This document shows, in pieces, positions 1-12,100 of a stretch of DNA of 64,000 nucleotides. Location of the stretch: the NCBI GenBank assembly GCA_903813345.2, contig CAIIXF020000006.1:14080348-14144347 (forward strand), in the 5' to 3' direction. Each line of letters starts with the position of its first letter. The first letter of the stretch is position 1. The position numbers were made by a program, and so were the translations under genes. Source of the stretch: Owenia fusiformis. Lineage: Eukaryota; Annelida; Polychaeta; Sabellida; Oweniidae. Under the pieces are notes generated by a model, which saw only the letters and a program-made list of their open reading frames with translations, was not told the DNA's origin and did no database searches.

Positions 1-520
1 CTAGAATCCCAACCAATGCAGTTTCTTGAACCTCTGACCTCTCTGTATAAGGGGGCTATAAGATATTGTGAGGGCCTCCCTATTCACCATATTTGACGGC
101 CCATACTTTTTTCTCTGAGCCTATTTGAAGGACCATTTTTATGCTAAACCCAAGCTAAGAGACCTAGAACAACTTAATTAAGACCAGCATCCGAACAGAA
201 ATCAAAACATTCCAAAAGAAATATCAAATGTGATGAACAGTGTAGTAGTAAGGATGCAGACTGTCATCAAAATATGAGGTTACATTGAATATGTGGTGTA
301 AAAGGTAACGGGTTATAGTATCAAAAAGGCAAAACTGAATTAAAAACTGTGTATAGGGGAAAAAACTTTCATCTTTTACCTACAAGACCATGAAAAAATG
401 TCTGAAAATATTGATTGGTTTGTCTATGGTGTTGATATACTTTTGGGTACATTTTTTTGAGACACCCAGTGACCCTATATATACATATCATACACAGGGC
501 TTCAAGCGGGAATAAATTAC

Positions 521-1078
521 AAAGGAGTAGAATCGATATGGTGAACTTTTTGAACACGCGTTTCTCTTAGACAAGTCATCAAAACATTCTGAAAATTTTA
601 CACATCGTCAATTTAATGGTCATCTTTTGGATGGTAACATTATAGTTTGAATTATATATATATTCTTTTCTCTATATTGTTTTAGAAAACACATCAGACA
701 CTTTTTTCGTTCTTGGTATCATATGTTTTAAGTTTTTGCCTACTTTTTGTTAAATCAACCAAAATTTCCTTTGTAAAACAATAATATTGAGAGGTCTGTG
801 AAATTGTTGTACAAGCTATTTTGTTCTAACAATGTTCGGAAAGACATTTTCTTTCATTCTCAAGAATTGGTAGAAAAGAACAAAAAACAATTGCACTAAA
901 AAACAAAAATGTTAACAAAAACAGTTATATAGAATATATATAAATAATTTTTGCATGAAATTGTAGCCAATCAGTCAACATTATATAAAGGACCGTTTTT
1001 TTACAGAAATGTTTTCAATAATTGGTTTAAGAGAAAAACATTGTTGAATTCAGTTCACCATATCGATACCTATCCTTT
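521..1078. mobile_element. MITE with about 85-bp terminal inverted repeats (copy A)
   Basis: The left end starts AAAGGAGTAGAATCGATATG. The right end, read in reverse, starts AAAGGATAGGTATCGATATG, and the match continues with gaps for about 85 bp. A shorter relative sits at 2311-2478. The interior codes for nothing recognisable. It ends about 55 bp before the acceptor of the glycosyltransferase exon, so it lies in that intron. No clear target duplication is visible. Confidence 0.6.
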
Positions 1079-1133
1079 CCTGAGAAAATGGAAAAACTGA
1101 CCTGGTCCCTAATTCCCTTTTGCTTTATTTCAG

Positions 1134-1507
1134 AATACTTCTGGGATGAGCTAGCAAACATGACTAGAAACAAAGCTCGTATAGATGACCAGGTGCTGAT
1201 AAACCATATTCTCAACAAACACAACATAACATGGGAATTTCCCCCTCAGGAGTCAAACCTTGTCATGAATGAAAACCCAAAACTTCTTATAAATGGAACA
1301 ACGTTACACGGGTATACAGTAACAGCATTGTCAGCGGAGAAATTTTGCAGAAAGACTTGTACAAGAGATACGAGCCATGTAATTGTGCACCATCCATGGC
1401 CAAGGCAAAACATTGATAAGAGACTTTTGAAGACTTCTTGGGAAACAATTGTATCAAAGACCAGCCTTAAATCAATAGAAGTGTTGAGAGCAATATCTAA
1501 CATTTAG
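1134..1507 (+). CDS. Terminal exon of a putative nucleotide-sugar glycosyltransferase (partial gene)
   Basis: This is the last coding exon of a plus-strand gene whose earlier exons lie left of the window. A pyrimidine-rich acceptor ends at 1133 and the frame stays open for 124 codons to TAG at 1505-1507. The peptide has an ID-DQVLINHILNKH stretch, three N-glycosylation sequons (NMT, NIT, NGT), a paired-cysteine segment (FCRKTC) and a VIVHHPWP motif followed by K and W residues. This resembles the C-terminal part of metazoan 'nucleotide-diphospho-sugar transferase' domains (PF03407-like), where an Asp-Gln motif and a late His-rich motif follow the DxD site. That family call is inference from motif order, since the DxD region is outside the window. 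The sequons suggest a secretory-pathway protein. It lies on the strand opposite to POFUT1, between POFUT1 exon 5 and the missing POFUT1 3' exons. A gene fragment is an alternative. Confidence 0.5.
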
Positions 1508-1720
1508 GCCCCTAAAATCATATCAATGTATATACTATAGAACACAAAGAAATTAGAATAAGAAAAGGCAAAATATTAGTAGATTATTAGGGGTTGTTTC
1601 ATATGAGTATAGCCCTGTTTGCTCCAATTTCAAGATTTCACCCCATCGGTGACACTTAAGAAGATTGCATTTTTGGTCACACTTTTGTATTTGGGGTAAA
1701 ATTTTGATGCAATTTCCACA

Positions 1721-2278
1721 ACAAGGCATTAACATGACAAAATGTCACCACTTGGAGAACTAAAAAATTGGTCAATTTGAAGCGAGTTGAAAAAATACCT
1801 TTTTTGACCTTGAGTAGGTCATTGAAGGTGAAATCTCAAATCTTAAGTCAGATTTAAACTTCTGAGAACTTGAAGATGATTTTGAAAAAAAATTGGTCAA
1901 TTTGAAGCAAGTTGAAAAAATATCTTTTTGACCTTTCTTTGACCTTGAGAAGGTCAAATCTAAAGTCAGATTTAAACTTCTGATATTTTATAGATGATTT
2001 TGAAAAAAATTGATCAATTTAAAGGAAGTTGAAAAAATACATTTTTTAACTTTTTTGACCTTGAAAAGGTCATTGAAGGTCAAATCTTAAATTTAAAGTC
2101 AGATTTGAACTTTTGAAAACTTGAAGATGAATTGAAGTCAGTCTAAACAGTATTTGTTAAGTTATTGGAAGTTTTAAGAATTTGTTACAGACTGCCGCCT
2201 GCCAACCGTTGATCGCCAACCACCAACCGCCGCCACAAAAAAACGGAGACCACCACCACTTCTTGGTGGTGACATAAA
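1721..2278 (-). repeat. GTGGTGACAT tandem-core repeat, minus orientation
   Basis: This is the reverse-oriented relative of the copy at 43473-44121. It runs from ACAAGGCATTAACATGACAA to GGTGGTGACATAAAAT. The core is a degenerate tandem array of AAGGTCA/TGACCTT-rich units separated by GGTCAATTTGAAG(C)AAGTTG segments. The conserved outer block contains GTTACAGAC and an ACGGAGACCA segment. It sits between POFUT1 exon 5 and the terminal exon of the plus-strand gene. Confidence 0.75.
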
Positions 2279-2310
2279 ATCAAATACAACTGCATACAAC
2301 TGCCACCTTC

Positions 2311-2478
2311 AAAGGAGTGGTATCGAGACATGTTTGATGTGTTTTCTCAAACAATATACATGTAGATGAAAGTATATATATATATTTCAAATTATGTTGT
2401 TACCATTCAAAAGGTGACCATTAAATTGACGATGTGTTAAATTTTTCGAAAAGTTCTCCATATCGATACCACTCCTTT
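2311..2478. mobile_element. Short deletion derivative of the 521-1078 MITE (copy B)
   Basis: It begins AAAGGAGTGGTATCGA and ends with the inverted form (TCGATACCACTCCTTT). Read on the minus strand, its body matches about 170 bp of the left part of copy A, including CACATCGTCAATTTAATGGT. Copies A and B therefore form a 1.8-kb-spaced inverted repeat around the glycosyltransferase exon. Confidence 0.6.
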
Positions 2479-2939
2479 ACCAAAATTACAAATCGATCCA
2501 TTATAACTATTATAGTTCATTGTTAGTTTTTGACTGACATAAAATATGGCAATGTTGCTTGCAACTTATACTACAATGCCATCTATCAGAATTGACAATA
2601 TTTCTGTCTGCCTGATACTCTACGAGGTATACATTGAGTACACCATGGGCCCTTTATTCAAAGATGGGTTTCCCACACTGAAATTTGAGTTAAATCCTGG
2701 TCAGTGTTAGATAAAACCCAGCTTCACCACATCAATGAACATTAAAAGTGTCTTCACACAACTCGTACAAACCATGATTTATACCATGATTTATTATATA
2801 TTGTAAACCTCTCATTGTTTTTTTTCAATTTTTGGGCTTAGTGCCTCAAAATATTCAGGAGCCATTCAAAATTTGAATAAGCCCTGTTTATGTTGGACTT
2901 ATTGTATAAAGCTCAATCTCTTGTGATAATGGTACTCAC

Positions 2940-3138
2940 CCAATCAACTCCATTTCTCATGTGAATCCCAAGGAATTTTCCTTTGTTTGGAATGTTCTCA
3001 CGAATAAATCTTTCTGCCTTATCGTTTATAAAATTTGACCATTTGAGATATTTGTGCAGTTGAACATGCTCTTCATGTACAGGGAACCCAGCTGGGGCAC
3101 CAGTAAATGCCAAAACTGGAAACTTCTTTGGTGAGTAT
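2940..3138 (-). CDS. POFUT1: POFUT1 coding exon 5
   Basis: The exon encodes [20 protein letters not shown] and ends [10 protein letters not shown], with donor GTGAGT. The Arg in this last block corresponds to the catalytic Arg. The next exon (KNACAML region in vertebrates) is not found in 1-2939. Confidence 0.93.
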
Positions 3139-6100
3139 CTAAAAAAAGAATGTTTATTCATCAGGAAAGGATGTTAAATATTACATATTCTTTTGTATTT
3201 CAGTAAATACATGTTCATCTTCCCCCTCATACTTCATTCTTGAGGAAAATAAAACAAGGTAGTTAATCATTTATACCACGATCCATGATATTAGGTGCAG
3301 TGATCTTCACAGGATTTTTTCTCAAGTGGATGCAAAATATGAGAATTTTCACAATTCAGACCAAAATTGGTCAAAATATGCCAATTTTCATGATTTTTCT
3401 CATTTTCGAGTGGGTGCAAATGGATTTTCAGGTGGGTGTAAGCTTATTATCAAAATTTCAGGTAAGTGCTGTGCCCACTTGCTTTAATGCTGGGGAGATC
3501 ACTGAGGTATATGAACACCTTTTCAAAATAATTTTCTATTAATCCTTTTGACTTTACTTTTTCAGACTAAAAGAAATTAAACATCTTTTAAATTTTGTTC
3601 ATTTATTTTTTATTCATATTTTTTATTTTATGGTTTTATTCTGAATATCAAAATGTTATTAGCCTATGGCAGAGTTAGAAACATTCCAACGGTTTAACAA
3701 ATCCAGATCCGACTCCCAGAACCCCTTTAGAAGAAAATCTTTATTCCAAAACAGTATCACTTTTTCTTACTTTTCATTCCACTGCTGAACAACTTGTGGA
3801 TGTTTAACATCATAAAATAGAGGTCCATAAAATTCACTGGCATCAAAGTCAATGTTGAAAGTGTCCCAGAATGAGCCAAATGGGTTGCCATCTTTTGCAT
3901 TGCAACTTGGAGTAGTTCCACCATTCAGCTTTTCTCTTGGTCCATAACAAAAAACTGTAAACAAGTAATTAAAAGTATATTATATTCCCACTGACACAGC
4001 AATTTGGTTTTCGGGGACTGCAGTTCTTAATACAGCAAAAAGCCTCAGTGATACTACAGCCACTTGTTGAGGTTCATAATTTGTATTCTGGGTATTTTCA
4101 AAAAAAAGTAAAGTAAAAAAGATAAAAAGACACACTTGTATGTAAACAGGAAAATGCCCACCTTGTAAATTACCATGAACAATACCTAGTCAAATATTGG
4201 CACTAGCAGTTGCATATGTTCAACTTTCTAAAACGAAACCCCCTGGCTACAGGCCTGGATTCGAATAATATGGCATATAGCTGGATGGTGTGTAAAAGTT
4301 TTATCTAAGAAAGATGCTTGTAGGAATTCTCACTCCAAAAACTGAAGGATTTACTTCGAAAATTAAGAAACAGTAGAATATCAATGTTAAGTTTCGACAT
4401 GATAAAAATTATGGTTCTTTAGCGATGGATAAATTTTGTCATTATTATAATGTGCCCTAGAGCAATCTGTGATGGCACTATGTGATACCTGTTCGTTTTC
4501 CAACTGGCCAGATAGATGGCGCTAGTTCCTTCATGAATTTCTCCATGGTGATAACACGCAGGTACTCTTCCAATGGCTTCACTTTGAAATAGCGGTCAAA
4601 TGGAACTTGTACCTATTGGAATACAATGAAATAAATTTATCAGATTATAAGTGTATATAATGCTTTCCTAAGTGTGATATCTGGTTTGACCATTTTGAAT
4701 GAAAGTAGGTACTTATGACAATTTTATTTAATCCTATCAATTATCAAAGATCCGGATATAACTAGAAAACAGCAACTCCACGGAGTAGCAAATCCCACCG
4801 AACAAAACATATTTTGATAAATAGCGGCCATATAAAATTTGAGCCAAATCCATCCACCCGTATTTGAATTATTAAAGATTATGTTTTTATATGTCCTAAG
4901 GCATCAAAATATATAATTTAATCAAAATCCTGGTACTTGAATTATCAAGAATTACATGTTTAATGAAAAATGCAGAGATTTCGAAAAATAGTAGCCACCT
5001 TGAAAATTTCTTCTCAAGCAGAGCTCCTTTATCTCTTGGCATCAGTATATTAAATTTGAAGTAAATCTGTCCAATGGTATTTGAGTTATCAAAGATTACC
5101 TTTTTTTATGAAAAATGGCAGCCATTTTGAAATTCAGCCGATGCCTTTCAAATTTCTTATGAAGCAGATCTCCTTTTTCTCTAAGCATCACCATATAAAA
5201 TTGGAACCAAATCAATCCACTGGTATTTGAGTTATCAATGATAATGTTTTTTTACGAAAAATGGTGGGCATTTTGAAATTCAGTGGCAATCTTGAAAATG
5301 TCTTCTTTAGCAGAACTTCTTTGTCTCGAAGCATCAGCATATAGAATTTGAACCAAATCCATCAACTGGTATTACCATAGAAAGAACCGATCTCAAATTT
5401 AACAATGATAACTGTGATGTGATGACTATTGAGATTGTAGTTGAAAACAGCAAAAATGTTTTATTCACTTGTATATATAAACCACCCAATGTTGATGTTG
5501 ATGACTTCAATAATGATCTCAACACTTATCTTTCTCAGCTCTCTTTAGAAAATAAACTTTGTTATGTTGCTGGAGACTTTAATATTGACTTATTTAAATT
5601 AGCTCAACATATTCCTACACAGAATTTTTATAATATCATGACTTCATTTAACCTAGTTCCTCTGATTTACAAAGCAACCAGAGTCACATCGACTTCTGCT
5701 ACACTTATCGATAATATCTTTACAAATGACTCTAAGGCAGACTCGTGTGGTATAATCTTTAATGATATCTCAGACCATTTTCCTGTTTTTGCCTCTTGTA
5801 AAAAACATGTCAATAGAATAAAAACTATCAAAGTGCAACAGCGAAAATATACTGAGCCCAATATTCATCTATTTAATGAACTACTTTTAAACGAAAATTG
5901 GGATGATGTCACAAGTAATAATGACACAAATGCATCATATAACACATTTGAAGAAATAATAACTCAACACTATAATAGATGCTTCCCTCTTAAAGTTATC
6001 ACAAAAAGAATCTATAATAATAATATTAAACCATGGATCACATCTGCAATTCTTATTTCAATTAGAAACAAAAGCAAATTATATAAAAAACTTCTTAGAA

Positions 6101-9100
6101 ATCCTTCCCAACTAAACAAAATTAACTACAAAACATATGCAAAAACCTTAAAAAGAATAATCAAAAACTATCAGAAAATGTATTATAATAACAGATTTCA
6201 AAAATCCCAAGGCAATATAAAAGCTAACTGGCAAATTTTAAATGAATTACTTCAAAGGAAAAATAAATCAAATAATATATCTGAATCTTTTCTCAATAAT
6301 AACATTGAAATTAATGATAAACAACAAATTGCAAATCAATTTAACAATTTCTTCTCAACCATAGGTGAAAATCTTGCTTCCAAAATTCCCAAATCAAAAA
6401 AGAATCCTCTTGACTTTATGCAGAACATGGGACAAACAGAATCAACATTATTTCTTAATCCAGTATCTATTGATGAAATTAAAACTGAAATATTTAATCT
6501 GAAAAATTCAGCTGCAGGTCTTGATGATTTTAAGCCATTTGTCATAAAGGAGTGTGGTAATACACTTTTACAACCACTTTTGCATATTTTTAATCTCTCA
6601 TTTAGTAATGGTGTTTTTCCTGATCATCTTAAGGTTGCCAAAGTCATTCCTATCTACAAAAAAGAAAGTATAAAACTGTTTACTAATTATCGCCCTATCT
6701 CTGTCCTTCCTGTTTTTTCTAAAATACTTGAAAAATTGATGCATAGAAGATTCTCTACCTTCATTGACAAAATGGAAATTTTATATACCAATCAATTTGG
6801 ATTCAGAGAAAAAAAGTCAACTTTTATGGCTGTTCTTAATTTTGTCGAAAAAATAAGGAAATCTATTGATCAAGGTGAGTACTCAATTGGCCTGTTTTTG
6901 GATTTCTCCAAGGCATTTGACACTATTGACCACAAAATTCTCTTTCAAAAGTTATATTTTTATGGTTTTCGTGGTACTTCACTTGATTTGATAAAAAGCT
7001 ATTTTCAAAATAGAACCCAAAGTACTTTATACAAAGATGTTATCTCGGAACCAAGCACCATTAGTTGTGGAATTCCCCAAGGCTCAATATTAGGCCCTCT
7101 TTTCTTTATTGTTTATATAAATGACATATACTTATCATCTCCGAGGTTATTTTTTGTACTTTTTGCCGACGACACTAATCTATTGATAAATGGTAAAAAC
7201 CTAGATGAACTTAATAATATTTTAAATACAGAGTTAAAAAATATAGAAGAATGGTTGGTGACAAATAGACTTTCTTTAAATATTTCAAAAACCAAATACA
7301 TTATTTTTACTTCAAGACAAAAACACTTAGATTCTAGCAATTTTAAGATATACCTTAGTGACAACAAACTCCAACAAGTATCAAAAATAAATTTTTTAGG
7401 TATCATAATTGACCAACATTTGACTTGGAAAGAACATATCACCTCAGTTAACATGAAAATCTCAAGGACTATAGGTATTTTGTATAAGATAAAGCATATT
7501 CTTAACATCCAAGGTTTTTTGAGTATTTACTATTCTTTGATTTATTCCTACCTTATATATGGGAATCTTATTTGGGGGGCTGCAAATCCTACAACAATCA
7601 ACCCACTCCATTTGTCTCAAAAAAGGTTTGTATGCCTAGCAACAAACAGTGACTATAGAGCTCATTCCACCCCACTTTTTGAAATGTTAAAATTACTCAA
7701 TGTCTTTGATATTAATAAGCAAGTCAAATGTATATTTATGTTTAAATGGAAAAATGACTTGGATAATTATAGGAGTATATACCCCGTCTTTTTACAATGG
7801 TGCACGAAAGAAATCCCTATAATACCAGAAATAGAACGACTTATGACCAACCCAAAACTCGAACTAATTATGGCAGATCATCTTTATCCTTTTCAATACC
7901 ACAACTTTGGAACAAACTACCAGAAAGACTCAAAGAAATAAAAAGTATCTATATATTTAAAAAGGAACTGAAAAAATTGTTTTTGGAGAGCTATTAATTT
8001 ACTTGATATTTGTTTTGTTTTCTCCTCACTACCCTCGCCATCCCTCCCACCCCTTCTCTTGTGTATTCTTTTTTGTCCTCTTTATTACTGGACAAAACAT
8101 ATCGCTCAGTTTATCAGATTCTTATTATTATAATCAAACACAGTTTTGATTCTTTTGACTCGATTGATATTTATTTCTGACATAGCCGCTGTTTACAGCT
8201 TCCATCTATCAACCCCTCATTATGTATGTTTGTATTCAATGGGTCTCTACTCAGATGTGACAAGCAAAACATGAACATTTGTATGGTTGAATGCAAAGAC
8301 AAGTCCCCAACTGCACTTTAACAGGTATGACAACACACAACTTTTATTGTAAAAAATTTGCTGGGAATATACACTTTTTTAAGTGTCACCCACTCATGCT
8401 TTGTATAATTGTGTGAATTTAAAAAAGGAAAAAAACATAAACATAAACATTTGAGTTATCAAAGGTTACGTTCTTTGATGAAAAATGGTGGCCATTTTGA
8501 ATTTTAGCTGCCATCTTGAAAATCACTTCTTGAGCAGAGCTCAAATCCCTTCTTGAGCAGAGCTCCTATGTCCCTAGGCATCAGCATGTAAAATTTGAAC
8601 CAAATCCATTTGATGGTATTTGAGTTATCAAGGATAACGTATTTTTAAGAAAAATGGCCGCCATTTTCAAATATGGTGGCCATCTTTAAAATGTCTTCTT
8701 GAGCAAAGCTTTTGTACCCAGGCAACAGCAATTTGAACCAAATCCATCCACTAGTATTTGAGTTATCAAAGACTATATTTTTTCCCAAAAATGGCCGCCA
8801 TTTTGAATTTAGTGGCCATATTGAAAATTCCTTCTCGAGCGGAGGTCCTACACCCATAAGGCATAAACTTATAAAATTTAAATGAAATCCGTCGACCAGT
8901 ATTTGAGTTATTGCCCGGACACACGGACGGACGAACGGACGGACAGGCGCCTTTTCTATATCCCCCTCGAACTTCGTTCGGTGGGATAATAAAGATGAAA
9001 TCTCAAATCTAAAGTCAGATTTGAACTTCTGATAACTTGTAGATGATTTAATAAAAAAAAAATTGGTCAATTTGAAGCAAGTTGAAAAAAGACCTTTTTG

Positions 9101-12100
9101 ACCTTTTTTTTTACCTTGAGAAGGTCAAATCTTAAATATAAAGTCAGATTTGAACTTCTGAAAAAATTTGGTCAATTTGAAGCAAGTTGAAAAAAGACCT
9201 TTTTTACCTTTTTTTACCTTGAGAAGGTCAAATCTTAAATATAAAGTCAGATTTGAACTTCTGAAAAAATTTGGTCAATTTGAAGCAAGTTGAAAAAAGA
9301 CCTTTTTGACCTTTTTTTCCAAAATTTAAGAAGTCAGTCTAAACAGTATTTGTAAAGGTACAGCTGGAAAATAGCATTTTGGTAAAAAATTGCTCTATCT
9401 GCACATGTTATTTTCTGGTACACTATAAAGTATGAAGGCATGTGTTAATTTGCTTTTCTCAGGAAAGTATCATTACATTGTCTTCTTTTAGTATATCTGG
9501 TAATAGGTCAATGGGAACTCCAGGAAATTCTGATATTTCACACTTTCTATTTTTCCAAATTTTCTTTCAAAGTTTCCAGACAACACAGGAGCTACCATTG
9601 ACCTGTTTCCAGGTTTACTAAAAAAAAGTAGACAATGTAATGATACTTTCCTGAAAAAATCAAGGAAATATACACATGCCTTCATACTTAATTTTGTACC
9701 AGAAACTAACATGTGCATGTATAGCAATTTTTTACCAAAATGTTACTTTCCTGCTGAACCTTTAGTTATTGGAAGTTTGTTACAGACCCCAACCATCAAG
9801 TGCCACCCACCGATCACCAATCGCCATCAAATAAAAACGGAGACCATAACAATATGTCACCACTTTTGGTGGTGACATAAAAATGATGTTCAAGATACAC
9901 TATCCTTACAAATTGTGTTTGCATCTTGGAAGCCAGACATTTTCTGTGTGCTTCTATAAAAATTTGAAAATCTTCATCAGATATGAGCCACCTCTAAATA
10001 TTTAGTGCGGCAAAGCAATTATTGAGCTTGTACTAAATTTCATTGGTCTATTTCTAATGGTCACGATCTAGTGGTCATTTTACAAAACATGCTCCAAATG
10101 CCTAACCATACCAAAATCACAAGTTTCCCTCCAAAGACAAGACCGGCATTTTGAGCATGTTTTGTAAAATTGGCTTAAAACGTCACCATTTGAAATAGAG
10201 CAATAAAACTTGGTTGAACAAAAGAACCTTGAACAAGGTTTAATAGTGCTAAGTATGACTTTAAACCCATACTGGATGACTGAGTTATTAAAGGTTTGTT
10301 TGGGTTACCTTTTTTGGCTCACCCTGTATTAAAAATACATTACATTTACCATCATTAACAAACAGAATGGAAACAAATAGTACTCATTTGACAAATAATG
10401 CTTACAGATCTTGGCTTTCCCTGGTGGTACTCTACCCATGGAGGAAGTATGAGGGTGCGGTCCAGCCCCTTGGCAAATGCAAGTGTACCCAGGAAATGAT
10501 CAGCTTGATTCCCAAACCGACCTTTAAAACAAATTTGTTTTATCAATACATGTATTGTGATTTTTATCTCAGGCTAAGACACATCTCATTTTCTTTTTGA
10601 GTACGTAAATTCAGCTTGCATTTTAACAGGTATAACCACGGGCTTTCAACTAGAAGGGTAGGCAACTTCCCCTATTTCATACATAAGAATTGCCTTTGGC
10701 TTTCCAAATTTTGAGAATGTACACATTCCAAGAAAATCTTATTTTGTACTTTTTGTGGATGATTTAAAATAATAACTCAAAAATAAAAACATGATTATCT
10801 CCATACATGTTGATAATTTGATAAAAAATGGAATTCATCATAATTATGACAATACAGAAAGTGAACATTCTCCCACAAATTATGTTTTTATTGGAATGTG
10901 TTCTTGAATAATTACCCACAATGCAATACTGGAAGAGAACATATTGATACCTCTTATTCTTATTGGTCTTTTTTGTTTACTTTTACATGAGATTGAATAT
11001 ATTTTTATGCTTTAATCAATTTGAAAATTGATTTTTATTCAAAATAATACTAAAACATGTACATTTATTCATGGGCTTTCAACTATGATTGAAGCCCATG
11101 ATTTATCTAATACTTTTTGTAATATTACCATAAAAGGGAAGCATGGCATTGCTCATTTTGAAGGTCTCATGTTTATTACACAGAGTTGCACACCCTTCTA
11201 ATTGAAATCCCATGGTATAACCCACGGCCACCAATCAGTTTATTCACCTTCCACATGCACGATATAGCAAACCAAAAAAGAGAACATGGTATAGACTACC
11301 CGGCCCTTACTCTCTTATAAAGAAATTCTTTTTCCAGTTTATTTCGCATATGCGTAAAATTGAATGATCTTTCCTTCACACATGGGCTTTCAATAGATAT
11401 CGAATACCCATGCTCCACATCATCTCTGAGATTGTACAACTTCTGTGATATAGAAAATGAACATTTCAATCGATTGAGATATATAATATGTAAAGCTAGT
11501 GCCTGGGAGCTATAGTGCTGAAAATGTTCCCACAACACATATTCAAACCTTGGAATGTACTAAAAACCCTTCGACCCTGCGACCTACGACTTACAGCGTG
11601 TCAAGAATTTTTGAAATATATTTTTATAAAAACCCTTCGACCTTCTAGATATTTCTCAGTCCATATGAAGTTGCTGGAAATATTACTTTGTGTATAGAAA
11701 TTAAGAATCTGTCCCAAGAGAGTTAAAGATATTTAAAGCTGGACTTTGATCGGAGCCGGCGATATGATTTTGGAAAGGTTTCTAAATGAAGAACGTGACG
11801 TCACTTCCGAATCATAGCATTAAAAATAAGTAGCGTTTAATTACTTCCACCATTCATAATATTACGGTGGTCCAGCGGTAGAATGCTCGCTGAGCACGCG
11901 GGAGGCCCGGGTTCGAATCCCGCATCCGCCTTTTTATTTTTTTAACTAAATGATTGTTCTTTGACATTACGCAGATAATTTTTTTTTTATTTACATAAAC
12001 TTTATATTAGAGCTTGAAAATGTAAAAACAATATAAAAATTTCGACCGCAATGCGTGACATATACGTAATTCGCGTGAAAAGTCCGAACGAAATGCGTAC

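Larger units (their letters stand above)
5374..8447 (+). mobile_element. 5'-truncated non-LTR retrotransposon (CR1/L2/Jockey group)
   Basis: The coding frame is already open at the left junction, showing 5' truncation within the endonuclease. The 3' end is about 450 bp of untranslated sequence finishing in a short (ATAAAC)n-like tail at 8436-8447. The flanks rejoin to an intact repeat unit (GGTATT then TTTGAGTTATC), so both edges are well defined. The target duplication is at most the 3-bp ATT. Confidence 0.85.
4758..8990 (+). repeat. Pearl-like tandem-core element, interrupted by a LINE
   Basis: About eight degenerate units of roughly 150 bp carry GGTATTTGAGTTATCAAAG and AAAATGGCCGCCATTTTGAA. 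Unit starts are near 4862, 4931, 5082, 5227, 8451, 8602, 8757 and 8908. The array is followed by an ACGG/ACGA microsatellite (8930-8950) and a unique tail, TATATCCCCCTCGAACTTCG then GTTCGGTGGGATAATAA. The left end has AACTAGAAAACAGC and AAATCCCACCGAAC, and this CCCACCGAAC is the inverse of GTTCGGTGGG at the right end. This layout (head, tandem core, ACGG microsatellite, subterminal inverted repeats) is that described for bivalve pearl and Helentron-associated non-autonomous elements. The family label is inference. Bases 5374-8447 belong to the LINE. Confidence 0.65.

Noticed and set aside
7113-7508. 131-codon minus-strand ORF
   Set aside because: It is the antisense shadow of the LINE reverse transcriptase.
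8645-9070. 141-codon minus-strand ORF
   Set aside because: It spans the pearl-like core, the ACGG microsatellite and the next repeat, so it is a repeat by-product.
11861-11930. Functional tRNA-Ala (AGC) gene
   Set aside because: The loop would show AGC, but the acceptor stem does not pair, U33 is missing and the body resembles tRNA-Gly. It is kept as a pseudogene.
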